DNA of 60,394 nt from Bacteroidales bacterium. GTDB taxonomy: Bacteria > Bacteroidota > Bacteroidia > Bacteroidales > G3-4614. The DNA lies in NCBI GenBank assembly GCA_017559955.1, contig JAFYPQ010000016.1, positions 1 to 60,394 of the forward strand. The letters are read 5' to 3'. Shown here one piece after another: positions 10,527-20,174 of the stretch. The notes beneath the pieces were generated by a model, which was not told the DNA's origin, made no database searches, and saw only the letters and a program-made list of their open reading frames with translations. Position 1 is the first letter of the stretch; each line of letters opens with the position of its first letter. Position numbers and translations under genes: made by a program.

Positions 10527-12785
10527 TTACTCAACTCTCACTGCCGATTTAACTTCTGCAATTTTCTTTAAACTTGAACAAAGAGTTGTAATTTTTTTTG
10601 TGTCGTTTACCATAATAGATAGTTTGCCTGTAAACAGACCGTCTTTAGTCTCTATTGTGATTGAACGAATGTTTATTGCCATATCTCGTGATATGATTTG
10701 AGTTATGTGGTTTAAAACACCAACAGTATCAATACCGTTTATCTCTATCGATGCCGAAAATGATTTTTGTCCCACATTGTCTATCCAACGAGCGGCAACC
10801 AATCTCTCTCCGAAACTGCTTTTAAGACGAGTTGCCACAGGACAATCAACTTTGTGAATTGTTACTGTTTCGTTGTCATTTACATATCCGACAACCTCTT
10901 CGCCGGGGATGGGATTGCAACAAGGAGCAAACGTATAGCGTTTCATCTCCTCGTCGGGACGGATATAGAATATTGATGTCCTATCTATAAATTCATTATC
11001 ATCCTCCTCCTTTTCATTCTCTTTTTCGCTGTTTTTATTCGACGATAGAGCGGTGAATGGTTTCTTAAGATATCTTATTATAAAGTTATCGCCTTTCTCT
11101 TCTATTGCTTTGAGAATATTGCTGTCAAGGGTAATATCTCCATTTCCTATTAGGAAGAATAGTTCGTCTCTTCTGCTTATCTTAAAGTGCGATATTAGTT
11201 TCTGTATTATGGGGTCGCTATCTATATTTTCATTTTGAGCTTCAATGAAAGCTTTAAACATCACTTCTCCTTTTGATGCAATATTTTTCCTGTCCTTTCT
11301 TAAAGCTGTAATAAGTCGTGTCTTTGATTTGGCTGTTGTTATGAAGTTTATCCACTCCTGTTTGGGGCGTTGCGATTTAGATGTTAGAATCTCAACTTGG
11401 TCGCCACTCTGTAAACGATGACTCAATGGAACGAGTTTGTGATTTACTTTCGCTGCTATGCAGTGATAACCTATGTCAGAGTGGAGCGTAAACGCAAAAT
11501 CGAGGGCTGTGGCATCCTTTGGGAATGTTTTTATATCGCCTTTGGGAGTAAAGACAAAAATCTCTGATGCATATAGATTTAGTTTTATTGTATCTAAGAA
11601 GTCTAAGGCATTAGGCTCGGGATGCTCTAAAATCTCTTTGATGGTTTTTAGCCAAGTGTCAAGTTCGTTTTCTCTTTCGTTATAATCGGTATTTTCTCCG
11701 GTTTTATATTTCCAATGGGCGGCAAAACCACGTTCTGCAATCTCGTCCATCTTCTTCGAACGAATTTGTACCTCTACCCAATTGCCGTCTTTCCCCATAA
11801 CGGTAAGGTGTAGGGCTTGATAGCCGTTAGCTTTGGGTCGGCTTATCCAATCTCTGATGCGGTCGGGATGTGGACGATATATGTCGGTGATTATTGAGTA
11901 AATCTCCCAGCACTCTCTCTTCTCGTCTTCCTCTCTTTTGGGGTTGAAAATAATTCTTACGGCATAAAGGTCATATACCTCCTCAAATGGGATGTGTTTG
12001 TTTTCCATCTTCTTCCAGATGGAGTAAACACTTTTTATTCGAGCCTTTATTTCGTAGTCAATGCCAAGTTCGTCAAGTTTTTTAACAATCGGTACGGCGA
12101 AGTTTTTAAACTCTGTCTCTCTCTCCGATTCTGTAGCCGCAATTTTTTGTTTTATTTCGTTGTAGATATCAGGGTTTTCGTATTTAAAACTCAAATCTTC
12201 CAACTCGGTTTTTATCTCAAACAAACCCAATCTGTGAGCAAGAGGGGCATATATGTAGAGGGTCTCTCCTGCAATTTTGTGTTGTTTGCTTTTGTAAAGA
12301 GAAGAGAGTGTCCTCATATTGTGGAGGCGGTCTGCCATTTTTACCAAAATGACACGAATATCCTCCGACATTGTAATAAGGAGTTTTCTGAAATTCTCGG
12401 CTTGTTGCGATGCCTTATCGCCAAATATACCTCCTGCAATTTTTGTTAATCCGTCAACAAGTTGAGCAATTTTTTTGCCAAATAGATTTTCGATATCTTC
12501 AACTGTATATTCTGTATCCTCAACCACATCGTGAAGTAGAGCTGCACATATTGAAGTAGAACCTAACCCTATCTCTTTGCAGGCAATACGAGCTACTGCA
12601 ATCGGGTGAAGAATATATGGTTCGCCCGATTGCCGCAGAACGCCTTGATGTGCCTCTTTTGCAAAGTGATAAGCACGTTCAATTATTTCGGTTCTTTTGC
12701 GATGATTTGAAGCTAAGTATTCAGAAAGCAGTTTCTGAAATTCGCCTTCAATCAACTCATCTTCCGATATTTTACTATTTGACAT
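10527..12785 (-). CDS. Bifunctional (p)ppGpp synthetase/hydrolase (RelA/SpoT family)
   Basis: Long RSH protein of 752 residues that controls the stringent-response alarmone. The N-terminal hydrolase HD domain is intact: H60, H85-D86 (LLHDVVED) and D152 (KMADRLHNM), so hydrolysis is expected. The synthetase domain follows from about 235, with RIKSVYSIWKKM (249-260). Next are a TGS domain (about 405-470), a helical region, a Cys-containing domain (FAPCCNPIPGEEVVGY) and a C-terminal ACT domain (about 675-752). It lies between pfkA (42 bases) and pgpH, so alarmone and c-di-AMP enzymes are probably co-transcribed. Bacteroidetes often carry more than one RSH gene; whether this is the only copy cannot be seen here. 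Confidence 0.95.
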   Translation of the reverse strand: MSNSKISEDELIEGEFQKLLSEYLASNHRKRTEIIERAYHFAKEAHQGVLRQSGEPYILHPIAVARIACKEIGLGSTSICAALLHDVVEDTEYTVEDIENLFGKKIAQLVDGLTKIAGGIFGDKASQQAENFRKLLITMSEDIRVILVKMADRLHNMRTLSSLYKSKQHKIAGETLYIYAPLAHRLGLFEIKTELEDLSFKYENPDIYNEIKQKIAATESERETEFKNFAVPIVKKLDELGIDYEIKARIKSVYSIWKKMENKHIPFEEVYDLYAVRIIFNPKREEDEKRECWEIYSIITDIYRPHPDRIRDWISRPKANGYQALHLTVMGKDGNWVEVQIRSKKMDEIAERGFAAHWKYKTGENTDYNERENELDTWLKTIKEILEHPEPNALDFLDTIKLNLYASEIFVFTPKGDIKTFPKDATALDFAFTLHSDIGYHCIAAKVNHKLVPLSHRLQSGDQVEILTSKSQRPKQEWINFITTAKSKTRLITALRKDRKNIASKGEVMFKAFIEAQNENIDSDPIIQKLISHFKISRRDELFFLIGNGDITLDSNILKAIEEKGDNFIIRYLKKPFTALSSNKNSEKENEKEEDDNEFIDRTSIFYIRPDEEMKRYTFAPCCNPIPGEEVVGYVNDNETVTIHKVDCPVATRLKSSFGERLVAARWIDNVGQKSFSASIEINGIDTVGVLNHITQIISRDMAINIRSITIETKDGLFTGKLSIMVNDTKKITTLCSSLKKIAEVKSAVRVE

Positions 12786-12827
12786 TTTATGCGATATTAA
12801 TATACTCGGTCTTGTCGCTCTGCTATC

Positions 12828-13811
12828 TTATATAGAGAGAGTTTTTAGAGTATTAAGCAAATCTCTGTTAATTGGTTTGTCAAATTTTATGGCTTTAGAG
12901 AAGGGTACATAAACAATTTCGTTGTTTCTGATACCTATCATAACATTTCTTTGGTCGTCTAATAGAGCCGATATGGCAGCTTCGCCCATTCTGCTTGCCA
13001 AAATACGGTCTTCCGCAGTGGGAGAACCTCCTCGTTGAAGGTGTCCTAATATAGAAACTCTAACATCGTATTTGGGATATTCTGCTTTAACACGTTCTGC
13101 TAAGTGCATTGCTCCTCCTGTGTGTGGGCTTTCGGCAACCAAAACAATACTACTGTTTTTAGATTTTCTGAAACCATTGTTGATCAACTCTTCAAGTTGG
13201 TCAACCTCTGTCGATATTTCGGGAATTATTGCAGCTTCAGCTCCGGCGGCAATAGCTCCATTAAGGGCAAGAAATCCTGCATCACGACCCATAACTTCGA
13301 TAAAAAATAGGCGTTCGTGCGATGTTGCGGTATCTCTGATTTTATCGACACACTCCATAATTGTATTTAAAGCGGTGTCGTAACCTATCGTACGGTCTGT
13401 ACCGTAAAGGTCGTTATCGATTGTTCCGGGAATTCCGATAATAGGGAAGTTAAACTCTGTTGCAAAAACTCTTGCACCGGTTAGAGTTCCGTCTCCTCCA
13501 ATGGCAACAAGGGCATCTATTCCATGTCTTTGCATTTGCTCGTATGCCAATTTACGTCCTTCAGGAGTGGTAAATTCTTTACAACGTGCGGTTTTTAATA
13601 TCGTACCGCCCATCTGAATAATGTTGCTTACGTTTTGTGTCTTAAAATCAATAATGTCGTTATCGATAAGACCTTTGTAGCCTCTATATATACCTTTAAC
13701 GCTGAAACCATTGTAAATGGCTGTGCGGGTTACGGCACGAATAGCCGCATTCATACCGGGGGCATCACCTCCTGAGGTGAGAATACCTATACATCTTTTT
13801 TTCTCGCTCAT
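12828..13811 (-). CDS. pfkA: ATP-dependent 6-phosphofructokinase
   Basis: Glycolytic enzyme that phosphorylates fructose 6-phosphate. The 327-residue protein starts [19 protein letters not shown], has GGDGT in the nucleotide site (glycine as in ATP-type enzymes rather than the GGDD of PPi-type) and the catalytic segment [20 protein letters not shown]. The frame is open upstream to 13946, but that extension runs into ispH and has no family similarity, so the ATG at 13811 is chosen. This leaves 35 bases to ispH and 42 to relA. PfkA next to ispH is a recurring Bacteroidetes arrangement as I recall it. Confidence 0.95.
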   Translation of the reverse strand: MSEKKRCIGILTSGGDAPGMNAAIRAVTRTAIYNGFSVKGIYRGYKGLIDNDIIDFKTQNVSNIIQMGGTILKTARCKEFTTPEGRKLAYEQMQRHGIDALVAIGGDGTLTGARVFATEFNFPIIGIPGTIDNDLYGTDRTIGYDTALNTIMECVDKIRDTATSHERLFFIEVMGRDAGFLALNGAIAAGAEAAIIPEISTEVDQLEELINNGFRKSKNSSIVLVAESPHTGGAMHLAERVKAEYPKYDVRVSILGHLQRGGSPTAEDRILASRMGEAAISALLDDQRNVMIGIRNNEIVYVPFSKAIKFDKPINRDLLNTLKTLSI

Positions 13812-13846
13812 AATGAAAACTTGTTTATATAGTGCGAATATAATAA

Positions 13847-14737
13847 TTATTTGTTGGTTTTTACTCTTTGCTCTCCAAAAATAGTTTGTCTTACAAATTC
13901 GGCAACCTCTTCCATAAGCCATTTTGGGGTTGATGTTGCTCCGCAAATACCAATGTTGACCTTATCGGATAGATTTGTAATATTAATCATCGATGCATTA
14001 GAAATCATTTGACTATTGGCGTTTACTTTTAGGCACTCTTCAAACAGAACTTTTCCGTTTGAACTTTTTTCTCCGCATACAAATAAAATCATATCGTGAG
14101 AGCGTGCAAATTCACGAATGTTGGGAATGCGGTTTGCTACCTGTCTGCAGATGGTGTCGTGGCACTCCAAACAATTGTCTTTGCTTTGAAGTTTTCTGAG
14201 ACCTTCTGCCATTCTGTTTAAACCTTCAACCGATTTTGTGGTTTGAGAGTACAGATGGATATTTTTTGAGGTATCCACCATATGCCAATCCTCTTCGCCT
14301 TCAATTACGACAGCTTTCCCCTCGGTTTGCCCAACCAAACCATTCACCTCTGCATGACCTCGTTTGCCATAAATTACGATACACTCATCCTCTTGGGCTT
14401 TTGTGTATGTCTCTTTTATTTGTTGTTGTAATCGTAGTACAACCGGGCAAGTCGCATCAATTATCTCAATATTATTCTCTTTTGCTAAATTATATGTTTC
14501 GGGAGGCTCGCCGTGGGCTCGAAGCAGTACCTTTGCGTCTCGTAATTGCATAAACTCCTTATGGTTGATGGTTATCAAGCCTTTCTCTTTAAGACGCTCA
14601 ACCTCTTCGTTGTTATGAACAATATCGCCGAGGCAGTATAATTTACCGCCTTTTTCAAGTTCCTCTTCGGCTTTGCGAATAGCAGTTACAACGCCAAAGC
14701 AGAACCCCGATTTGCTATCAATCTCAACAGTTGCCAT
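13847..14737 (-). CDS. ispH: 4-hydroxy-3-methylbut-2-enyl diphosphate reductase
   Basis: Last enzyme of the MEP isoprenoid pathway, an iron-sulfur protein that makes IPP and DMAPP from HMBPP. At 296 residues it is a standard length. The three cluster cysteines are visible at C13 (FCFGV), C97 (DATCP) and C197 (TICRQ), with substrate-site histidines at H41 (IVHNNEEV), H75 (RAHGEP) and the RGHAEV segment near 128. It is second in the minus-strand cluster, 21 bases after the LRR gene and 35 before pfkA. Its products could feed the polyprenyl synthetase at 17563. Confidence 0.96.
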   Translation of the reverse strand: MATVEIDSKSGFCFGVVTAIRKAEEELEKGGKLYCLGDIVHNNEEVERLKEKGLITINHKEFMQLRDAKVLLRAHGEPPETYNLAKENNIEIIDATCPVVLRLQQQIKETYTKAQEDECIVIYGKRGHAEVNGLVGQTEGKAVVIEGEEDWHMVDTSKNIHLYSQTTKSVEGLNRMAEGLRKLQSKDNCLECHDTICRQVANRIPNIREFARSHDMILFVCGEKSSNGKVLFEECLKVNANSQMISNASMINITNLSDKVNIGICGATSTPKWLMEEVAEFVRQTIFGEQRVKTNK

Positions 14738-14758
14738 TAAACTAAAACAGGGCTATGG

Positions 14759-15607
14759 TTACTCCTCTATAATATTAACAAAATCTTGCCATTCTTGGAT
14801 TCTAATATAGGCCCTTTTTGTGCCGATAGGGACAATCAGAGTCTTATCGATGGGCCTTATATCTCCGAAAACAAACTTTTCGCAAAACGGGATGTAAGCA
14901 GTTCCGTCGCAACGAACGGTTTTTAGTTTATGGCAATTGCCAAATGCATATAACCCTATTAATTTGGTTTTGTATGAAATGGTAACTTCGTCGCCTAAAT
15001 TAACACAATTGAAAAATGCACTTCTTCCCAATCGCTCCATAGCCATAGGAAGATTTGCCTTTTCAAGTTTACGGCAATCCATAAATGCGTAGTCGCCAAT
15101 TATTTTAATGCTGTCGTGCATAACTACCGATTTTAAATTCTTGCAACCTTTGAATGCCATACCTTCAATCTCTTTTATTGCAGGTATTTTAATCTCTTTC
15201 AATCCGGTGTTGCCAAACGAGAAGTATCCTATTTTCTTAATATTTTCGGGAAGAGATATTTCTGTTATAGTTGTGCAGTTTCTGAAAGCATCATCCCCAA
15301 TATACTCGATACTTGATGGCAAAGTGATGTTTGTTAATGCATAACAATTTTTAAATGCCGCATTGCCAATACCGCTTACAATATAATTTTCTCCATCTAT
15401 TGAAATTTCTTGGGGTATTGCAATTTCTCCCGCATAGGTGCTTTCTCCGTCGTTTTTAAATGTTACATAAACCTTCTTGGGGTCTTGACCTTTGTTATAG
15501 TAAATTGTGTCTGCTCCACTTACAACTTTAAAGTCGTATGCACTTATATTTGCAAAAAACAGCAACGAGAATGTTGTGGTAAAAACTATTTTCAATAAAA
15601 GTTTCAT
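14759..15607 (-). CDS. BspA-type leucine-rich repeat secreted protein
   Basis: A 282-residue exported protein. It has a signal peptide (about 1-23), a short beta-rich N-terminus and then at least six LRR_5 (BspA-like) repeats with the pattern IG..AF..C..L..I.LP from about 75 to 235, for example IGDDAFRNCTTITEISLP. A short C-terminal segment follows (KTLIVPIGTKRAYIRIQEW). Such repeats serve in protein binding or adhesion in Bacteroidetes; no partner can be named here. It is the first gene of the five-gene cluster leading to pgpH and diverges from porQ. I see no T9SS tail and no lipobox. Confidence 0.85.
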   Translation of the reverse strand: MKLLLKIVFTTTFSLLFFANISAYDFKVVSGADTIYYNKGQDPKKVYVTFKNDGESTYAGEIAIPQEISIDGENYIVSGIGNAAFKNCYALTNITLPSSIEYIGDDAFRNCTTITEISLPENIKKIGYFSFGNTGLKEIKIPAIKEIEGMAFKGCKNLKSVVMHDSIKIIGDYAFMDCRKLEKANLPMAMERLGRSAFFNCVNLGDEVTISYKTKLIGLYAFGNCHKLKTVRCDGTAYIPFCEKFVFGDIRPIDKTLIVPIGTKRAYIRIQEWQDFVNIIEE

Positions 15608-15643
15608 ATCTCTGTAAGTTTTGATTATAAATTAATTCTACTG

Positions 15644-15651
15644 CAAATTTA
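15644..15651 (-). promoter_or_regulatory. Probable -7 box of the LRR-ispH-pfkA-relA-pgpH cluster
   Basis: On minus this reads TAAATTTG, matching TAnnTTTG, 36 bases before the LRR gene start. No good -33 box is visible at the usual spacing, so this is tentative. Confidence 0.4.
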
Positions 15652-15716
15652 ATTATTTATGTGATAATTTTTATCTCTGGATATAATCAAAACGATATTT
15701 TTACGTTATTATTTTG

Positions 15717-15724
15717 TAGATTTG
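15717..15724 (+). promoter_or_regulatory. Probable -7 box of the porQ operon
   Basis: TAGATTTG matches the Bacteroidetes -7 consensus, 67 bases before the porQ start. A -33 TTG is not evident at 19-20 bases. Confidence 0.4.
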
Positions 15725-15791
15725 CTATTTAAAAAGTTTTCAGAGAGTTGCTCTGTAATTTCTAATTTATAGAATATCAGACCGATATAAA

Positions 15792-16814
15792 ATGATTAAG
15801 AGGATTATTGTTGTATTTTTTATGTCGTTGGCAGTTGTTGCGGTCAAGGCACAAGAGGGAAAATCGGCATTCGATTTTCTCAACTTGCCTGTGTCGTCGC
15901 ATGCGAATTCGCTTGGAGGCAACAATATATCTATAATAGAGGAAGATGTTTCGATGGTTCGTTACAACCCTGCGTTGTTGGGCCCCGAAATGGATATGAT
16001 TATAGATCTCAATTATATGCGTTATATGGCGGCTACAAATTCGGCGGGAGCAATTTTTGCCAAAGCGGCAGGAGATAGAGGTGCGTGGTCGGCAGGTTTG
16101 CAATATGTGGGATATGGAAACCTTAAAGAGGCAGACGCAACTGGCAATATCTTAGGAACTTTCTCTGCTAAGGATATGGTAATAAGCGGAGGTTATGCTC
16201 ATGATTTTGGAGCAAGATGGCGAGGCGGAGTCCAAGCAAAATTCATATACTCATCTTATGCCGAATATTCATCATTGGCATTGGCTGTCGATGTCGGATT
16301 AAACTATTATAATTCCGATAACCAATTTTCAATGTCGTTGGTGTTTAAAAATTTAGGTGGGCAACTAAAACGTTTTACCGAAAATCACGAGCGTTTGCCT
16401 TGGGATATCCAGTTCGGCTTCTCCAAAACAATGAGGAGCGTACCTATAAGATGGTCGGTTACAGTCGATCATTTGAGTAAATGGAGATTGCCATATGCCA
16501 AACCGAAAACCGACGAATTTTATGATGGTGAGATTCTTGTTACAAAAGATACTTTCTTTTCAAATTTGTTCCGACATATGATTTTTGGTGTAGAGTATAT
16601 ACCAAGTCGAAATTTTTATGTAGCTTTGGGATATAATTATAAAACGCATACCGATATGCTTCGTTACGGGCGTAACTTCTTCTCGGGATTTACATTCGGA
16701 ACGGGAGTGCAGGTAAAAATGGTTGGGTTTGGAGTCTCGGTGGCAAATCGACATGTCAGCGGAACGATGTTTATGTTCAATTTGAATATGCGTTTGAACG
16801 ATTTTAAACGATAA
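15792..16814 (+). CDS. porQ: Type IX secretion system protein PorQ
   Basis: A 340-residue outer-membrane beta-barrel protein of the PorV/FadL-like group, recognised as PorQ. The signal peptide ends near VKAQ (about 20). The mature start [17 protein letters not shown] and the segment [12 protein letters not shown] are typical, and strand-rich sequence runs to a C-terminus ending in alternating hydrophobic residues. PorQ in other Bacteroidetes belongs to the attachment/shuttle machinery that handles T9SS cargo with CTD tails. It lies 14 bases upstream of cmk, as in related genomes. The protein at 40022 carries a CTD-like tail and would be a candidate client. Confidence 0.88.
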   Translation: MIKRIIVVFFMSLAVVAVKAQEGKSAFDFLNLPVSSHANSLGGNNISIIEEDVSMVRYNPALLGPEMDMIIDLNYMRYMAATNSAGAIFAKAAGDRGAWSAGLQYVGYGNLKEADATGNILGTFSAKDMVISGGYAHDFGARWRGGVQAKFIYSSYAEYSSLALAVDVGLNYYNSDNQFSMSLVFKNLGGQLKRFTENHERLPWDIQFGFSKTMRSVPIRWSVTVDHLSKWRLPYAKPKTDEFYDGEILVTKDTFFSNLFRHMIFGVEYIPSRNFYVALGYNYKTHTDMLRYGRNFFSGFTFGTGVQVKMVGFGVSVANRHVSGTMFMFNLNMRLNDFKR

Positions 16815-16828
16815 AATCAATTTCTAAA

Positions 16829-17518
16829 ATGAAAAAAATAACAATTGCCGTCGATGGATTCTCTTCATGCGGAAAGAGTACTATGTCAAAAGAGTTAGCA
16901 AAAAGAGTTGGATATGTGTATGTCGATACCGGGGCTATGTATCGAGGTGTAACACTCTTTTGTTTGCGTAATAATCTGATTAATGGTGATAAAGTAGATG
17001 AAGAGGCACTTGCCGGGTTAATAGGAGGGATAGCAATAACATTCGGAATTGATGATAACGGTTCTCAATATCTGATGCTTAACGGCGAAAATGTTGAGAA
17101 GGAGATACGAGGAATGGAGGTTTCGGGTAAAGTGAGCATTGTTGCGGCAGTACCATTGGTTCGTGAGGCTATGGTTGACCTTCAACGTAAAATGGGAGAG
17201 AATAAAGGTGTTGTAATGGATGGACGAGATATCGGAACAACCGTATTTCCCGATGCCGAACTTAAAATTTTTGTAACGGCTTCGCCACAAATAAGAGCTC
17301 AACGTCGCTTGGATGAGATGCGTTCGAAAGGAAATACCGAGGTAACTTTCGAAGAGATATTGTTTAATGTTGAGGAGCGAGACAGAATAGATCAGACAAG
17401 AGCCGTAAGCCCGCTTCGTAAGGCGGATGATGCACTTGTATTGGATAACTCTGAAATGACCATTTCGCAACAAGACGAGTGGCTTATGAATGAGTTTAAG
17501 AAACGAGTTGAGATGTAA
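16829..17518 (+). CDS. cmk: Cytidylate kinase
   Basis: Phosphorylates CMP and dCMP for nucleotide supply. The 229-residue protein has the P-loop GFSSCGKST (10-18), the CMP-site segment [10 protein letters not shown], the [14 protein letters not shown] signature and a lid region [10 protein letters not shown]. The ATG at 16829 gives the standard [10 protein letters not shown] start. It is 14 bases after porQ and 44 bases before the next gene, so co-transcription is likely. Confidence 0.96.
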   Translation: MKKITIAVDGFSSCGKSTMSKELAKRVGYVYVDTGAMYRGVTLFCLRNNLINGDKVDEEALAGLIGGIAITFGIDDNGSQYLMLNGENVEKEIRGMEVSGKVSIVAAVPLVREAMVDLQRKMGENKGVVMDGRDIGTTVFPDAELKIFVTASPQIRAQRRLDEMRSKGNTEVTFEEILFNVEERDRIDQTRAVSPLRKADDALVLDNSEMTISQQDEWLMNEFKKRVEM

Positions 17519-17562
17519 AAGAGATCGTTTTTTAATTACAAATATTAAAATATTCACTAATC

Positions 17563-18519
17563 GTGCAAACTGTAGATAAATATATTGAACTTATAAACAG
17601 AGCAATCTCCTCTATTGAGTATCCCCAAAATCCATTTGGTTTGTATGAACCGGTTAAATATCAGTTGGATATGGGAGGTAAACGTGTGCGTCCCTTATTA
17701 GCAGTTATGGCGTGTGATATGTTTGGTGGTAATGTAGAAGAGGTAATATCTCCTGCATTAGGATTGGAGATATTCCATAATTTCACGCTGTTGCATGACG
17801 ATGTTATGGATAAGGCCGATATACGACGAGGCCGCCCTACGGTGCATAAAGCTTGGTGCGAAAATACTGCAATCCTATCGGGTGATGCAATGCAGATAAT
17901 AGCGACACAAAAGGTTTGTGAGGCTCCTGCAAGAGTACACAAAGAGGTGCTCGATTTGTATAATAAAACAGCCTTGGAGATATGTGAGGGGCAGCAATAC
18001 GATATGGAGTTTGAGACACGTGATGATGTAACGTGCGAAGAGTATATCGAAATGATACGCCTTAAAACAGCGGTTCTGTTAGGTTGTGCCCTTAAAATGG
18101 GGGCAATAATAGCAGGAGCAACGCCTAAGCAGGCTGATGATATCTATAAGTTTGGAGAGAATATAGGGCTTGCCTTTCAACTTCAGGACGATTACTTGGA
18201 TGTTTATGGAGATGCTAAAACATTCGGCAAGAAGATAGGAGGAGACATTCTTAACAACAAAAAAACCTATATGCTTATTTCGGCACTTACGAAGGCAATA
18301 GGCAAAACAAAAGAGAGATTATATGCTCTTTTGGATGCAAATGCCGACGACGATAAGATAGCACAAGTTACTGCAATATACGGAGAATTGGGCGTTGATA
18401 AAATAGCACGAGAGAAGATAACCGAATATAGTCAAAAGGCATTGGCATATTTGGTTGATATACCAAACAGCGAGGAGTTGAAATTTTTTGCAAACTCGTT
18501 AACCGAACGAAAATTATGA
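17563..18519 (+). CDS. Polyprenyl diphosphate synthase (trans-isoprenyl family)
   Basis: Condenses IPP onto allylic diphosphates to make farnesyl or longer isoprenoids. The 318-residue protein shows GGKRVRP (39-45), the first aspartate-rich motif DDVMD (79-83) with the following RRGRPTVH, and the second motif DDYLD (209-213) in LQDDYLDVYGD. The start is GTG at 17563; no ATG upstream fits. Chain length of the product cannot be set from sequence alone (residues just before the first motif are HNFTLLH). The last four bases overlap tatD (ATGA), which implies translational coupling. Confidence 0.93.
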   Translation: MQTVDKYIELINRAISSIEYPQNPFGLYEPVKYQLDMGGKRVRPLLAVMACDMFGGNVEEVISPALGLEIFHNFTLLHDDVMDKADIRRGRPTVHKAWCENTAILSGDAMQIIATQKVCEAPARVHKEVLDLYNKTALEICEGQQYDMEFETRDDVTCEEYIEMIRLKTAVLLGCALKMGAIIAGATPKQADDIYKFGENIGLAFQLQDDYLDVYGDAKTFGKKIGGDILNNKKTYMLISALTKAIGKTKERLYALLDANADDDKIAQVTAIYGELGVDKIAREKITEYSQKALAYLVDIPNSEELKFFANSLTERKL

Positions 18520-19280
18520 TATTCGACACGCATACGCACATCTATTTACCCGAATTTGATAACGATTGTGGAGATGTTGTTGTAAGAGCAAAAGAGAAGA
18601 GTGTGGCAATGATGATGTTGCCAAATGTCGATGTCGAAACAATTGCTCCTTTAAAAAAAATGATTAACCAAAACCCTGATTGTTGTGTAGCGGCAATGGG
18701 TTTGCATCCGACAAGTGTGGCTGAAGATTATAAAACGGTTTTGGATAATATTGCTGTTGAATTTGCCGAGGAAAACTACAAAGCTGTAGGAGAGATAGGG
18801 ATTGATTTGTATTGGGATGCAACATTTCGTAAAGAGCAAATAGAGGTGTTCGCAGAACAGTTGCATTGGGCTAAAGCGATGTCGTTGCCTGTAATAATAC
18901 ATAACAGAGAGGCTCTTTCCGATACGATTGCCGTATTGAAAGATGTAATGATTGACCGATTTGTTATGCATAGCTTTGGTGGTACTCCCGACGATGTAAA
19001 GAGTGTTAGAGAGGTGGGTGATGCCTATTTTGGAATAAACGGAGTGGTAACATTTAAAAATGCGAAACTTGAAGATACGATTAAAGAGATAGGTTTAAGC
19101 AGAATAGTGGTTGAGACAGATGCTCCATATTTAGCACCTGTTCCATATCGAGGAAAGAGAAACGAACCTGCATATATAGTTAACACAATAGTAAAGATAG
19201 CAGAGATATTGGATATTCCGCAGGAGGAGGTTGAGCGTATTACTTATAAGAATGCCTGTGAGCTATTTTCAATCGAATAG
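18516..19280 (+). CDS. tatD: TatD family metal-dependent hydrolase
   Basis: TIM-barrel metal-dependent nuclease family (3'-5' DNase in E. coli). The 254-residue protein has all family motifs in order: FDTHTHIYLPEFD at the N-terminus, AVGEIGIDLYWD, VIIHNREA, MHSFGG and VETDAPYLAPVPYRGK near the end. The ATG overlaps the stop of the preceding polyprenyl synthase by four bases. It is the last gene before tRNA-Pro. The precise substrate is uncertain. Confidence 0.94.
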   Translation: MIFDTHTHIYLPEFDNDCGDVVVRAKEKSVAMMMLPNVDVETIAPLKKMINQNPDCCVAAMGLHPTSVAEDYKTVLDNIAVEFAEENYKAVGEIGIDLYWDATFRKEQIEVFAEQLHWAKAMSLPVIIHNREALSDTIAVLKDVMIDRFVMHSFGGTPDDVKSVREVGDAYFGINGVVTFKNAKLEDTIKEIGLSRIVVETDAPYLAPVPYRGKRNEPAYIVNTIVKIAEILDIPQEEVERITYKNACELFSIE

Positions 19281-19333
19281 AGGAGGTGGGGCAAAGTCAT
19301 AAAATCAATTTTCTCAAATTCTACTATATTATA

Positions 19334-19364
19334 TTTGCAGTTTAGCGATAAAAGAGTAATTTTG
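19334..19364 (+). promoter_or_regulatory. Promoter of tRNA-Pro
   Basis: TTTG at 19334-19337, 19 bases, then TAATTTTG at 19357-19364: a close match to the Bacteroidetes -33/-7 consensus, placed 10 bases before the tRNA. Confidence 0.8.
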
Positions 19365-19374
19365 CACCGCAATT

Positions 19375-19447
19375 CGGGGTATAGCGCAGTTGGTAGCGCG
19401 CCACGTTCGGGACGTGGAGGTCGCAAGTTCGAATCTTGTTGCCCCGA
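19375..19447 (+). tRNA. tRNA-Pro (anticodon CGG)
   Basis: A complete cloverleaf. The acceptor arms CGGGGTA and TGCCCCG pair, the anticodon stem is CCACG/CGTGG around the loop TTCGGGA (anticodon CGG, reading CCG), and the T-arm contains TTCGAAT. Discriminator base A is at 19447; CCA is not encoded. It lies 94 bases after tatD and is followed by two unrecognised genes. Confidence 0.96.
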
Positions 19448-19600
19448 CAAAATCAGATAGAGAGCGATTACGAAGAGGTAGTCGTTCTTTTTTTGTTGTC
19501 TTCTGAAAAAAAACAGCAGGGTATGTAAAAATAAAAATCATAAACTCAGAAGGTTATACAGGTAAAAATACACAAAATGGTATAAATACCATTATTTATG

Positions 19601-19631
19601 TTGTAAAATTACAATAATATATTTACCTTTG
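19601..19631 (+). promoter_or_regulatory. Promoter of the two-gene unit at 19704
   Basis: TTG (19601-19603), 20 bases, TACCTTTG (19624-19631) gives a good Bacteroidetes promoter, about 72 bases before the first start codon. Confidence 0.65.
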
Positions 19632-19703
19632 CAAAAGCAAGATCAGAGTTAAGGAGATTTTGAATAATAAAATATCAGGAATTGTTTTATAGAATAGGAA
19701 GTT

Positions 19704-20153
19704 ATGAAAAAGAGTTGTTTTAAAGAAGAGAAGGAGAGTGATTTTGTACAAGCATTTGAAGAGGAATTAAAAGAGTTAGGAGATATGGCTCCCTTTGTAA
19801 CACGAGATAAGGTTATAATGAAGACTCTTTATAGCGGTAAGGGTCGTTATTATATAACATTTGAAGAGGCTGCCCGCAATGTGCGAAAAGTCATAGATCA
19901 CGAACCTATAAGATGTAAGAACGAATGTAAAATTGCGATGTATGAGGAGATGGCTCGAAAAGTAATCGACTACATTGTACGACATCCCTCAACCGATTAC
20001 AGAGCTGCATTATATAGGGTATTGGCAGAGAGTCGAGCGTCTCGCTTTTTCTTTGGGATGCAAACAGCAAGATTAATATTGTATCAACATTATCGCAGGC
20101 AAAGGGCAGCAAAGAGACGTCAAAGCCAATTTTTGGAGAATAAAGGAGTTTAA
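19704..20153 (+). CDS. Hypothetical basic protein
   Basis: I do not recognise this 149-residue protein. It has no signal peptide or membrane segment. The N-terminal third is acidic and helical (EEELKELGDM), the rest strongly basic, ending RRQRAAKRRQSQ, which suggests nucleic-acid contact or a structural role. AGGAAG precedes the ATG by a few bases. It is followed after 21 bases by a second unknown gene that also has an AGGAAG-like leader, and both share one promoter. The pair lies directly downstream of tRNA-Pro. A small relic of phage or mobile-element origin is possible but not shown. Confidence 0.6.
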   Translation: MKKSCFKEEKESDFVQAFEEELKELGDMAPFVTRDKVIMKTLYSGKGRYYITFEEAARNVRKVIDHEPIRCKNECKIAMYEEMARKVIDYIVRHPSTDYRAALYRVLAESRASRFFFGMQTARLILYQHYRRQRAAKRRQSQFLENKGV

Positions 20154-20174
20154 TGAATAAAAAAAAAGGAAGTT

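Noticed and set aside
13812..13946. N-terminal extension of pfkA by 45 codons
   Set aside because: The added residues overlap ispH and do not resemble any PfkA; the ATG at 13811 gives the family start.
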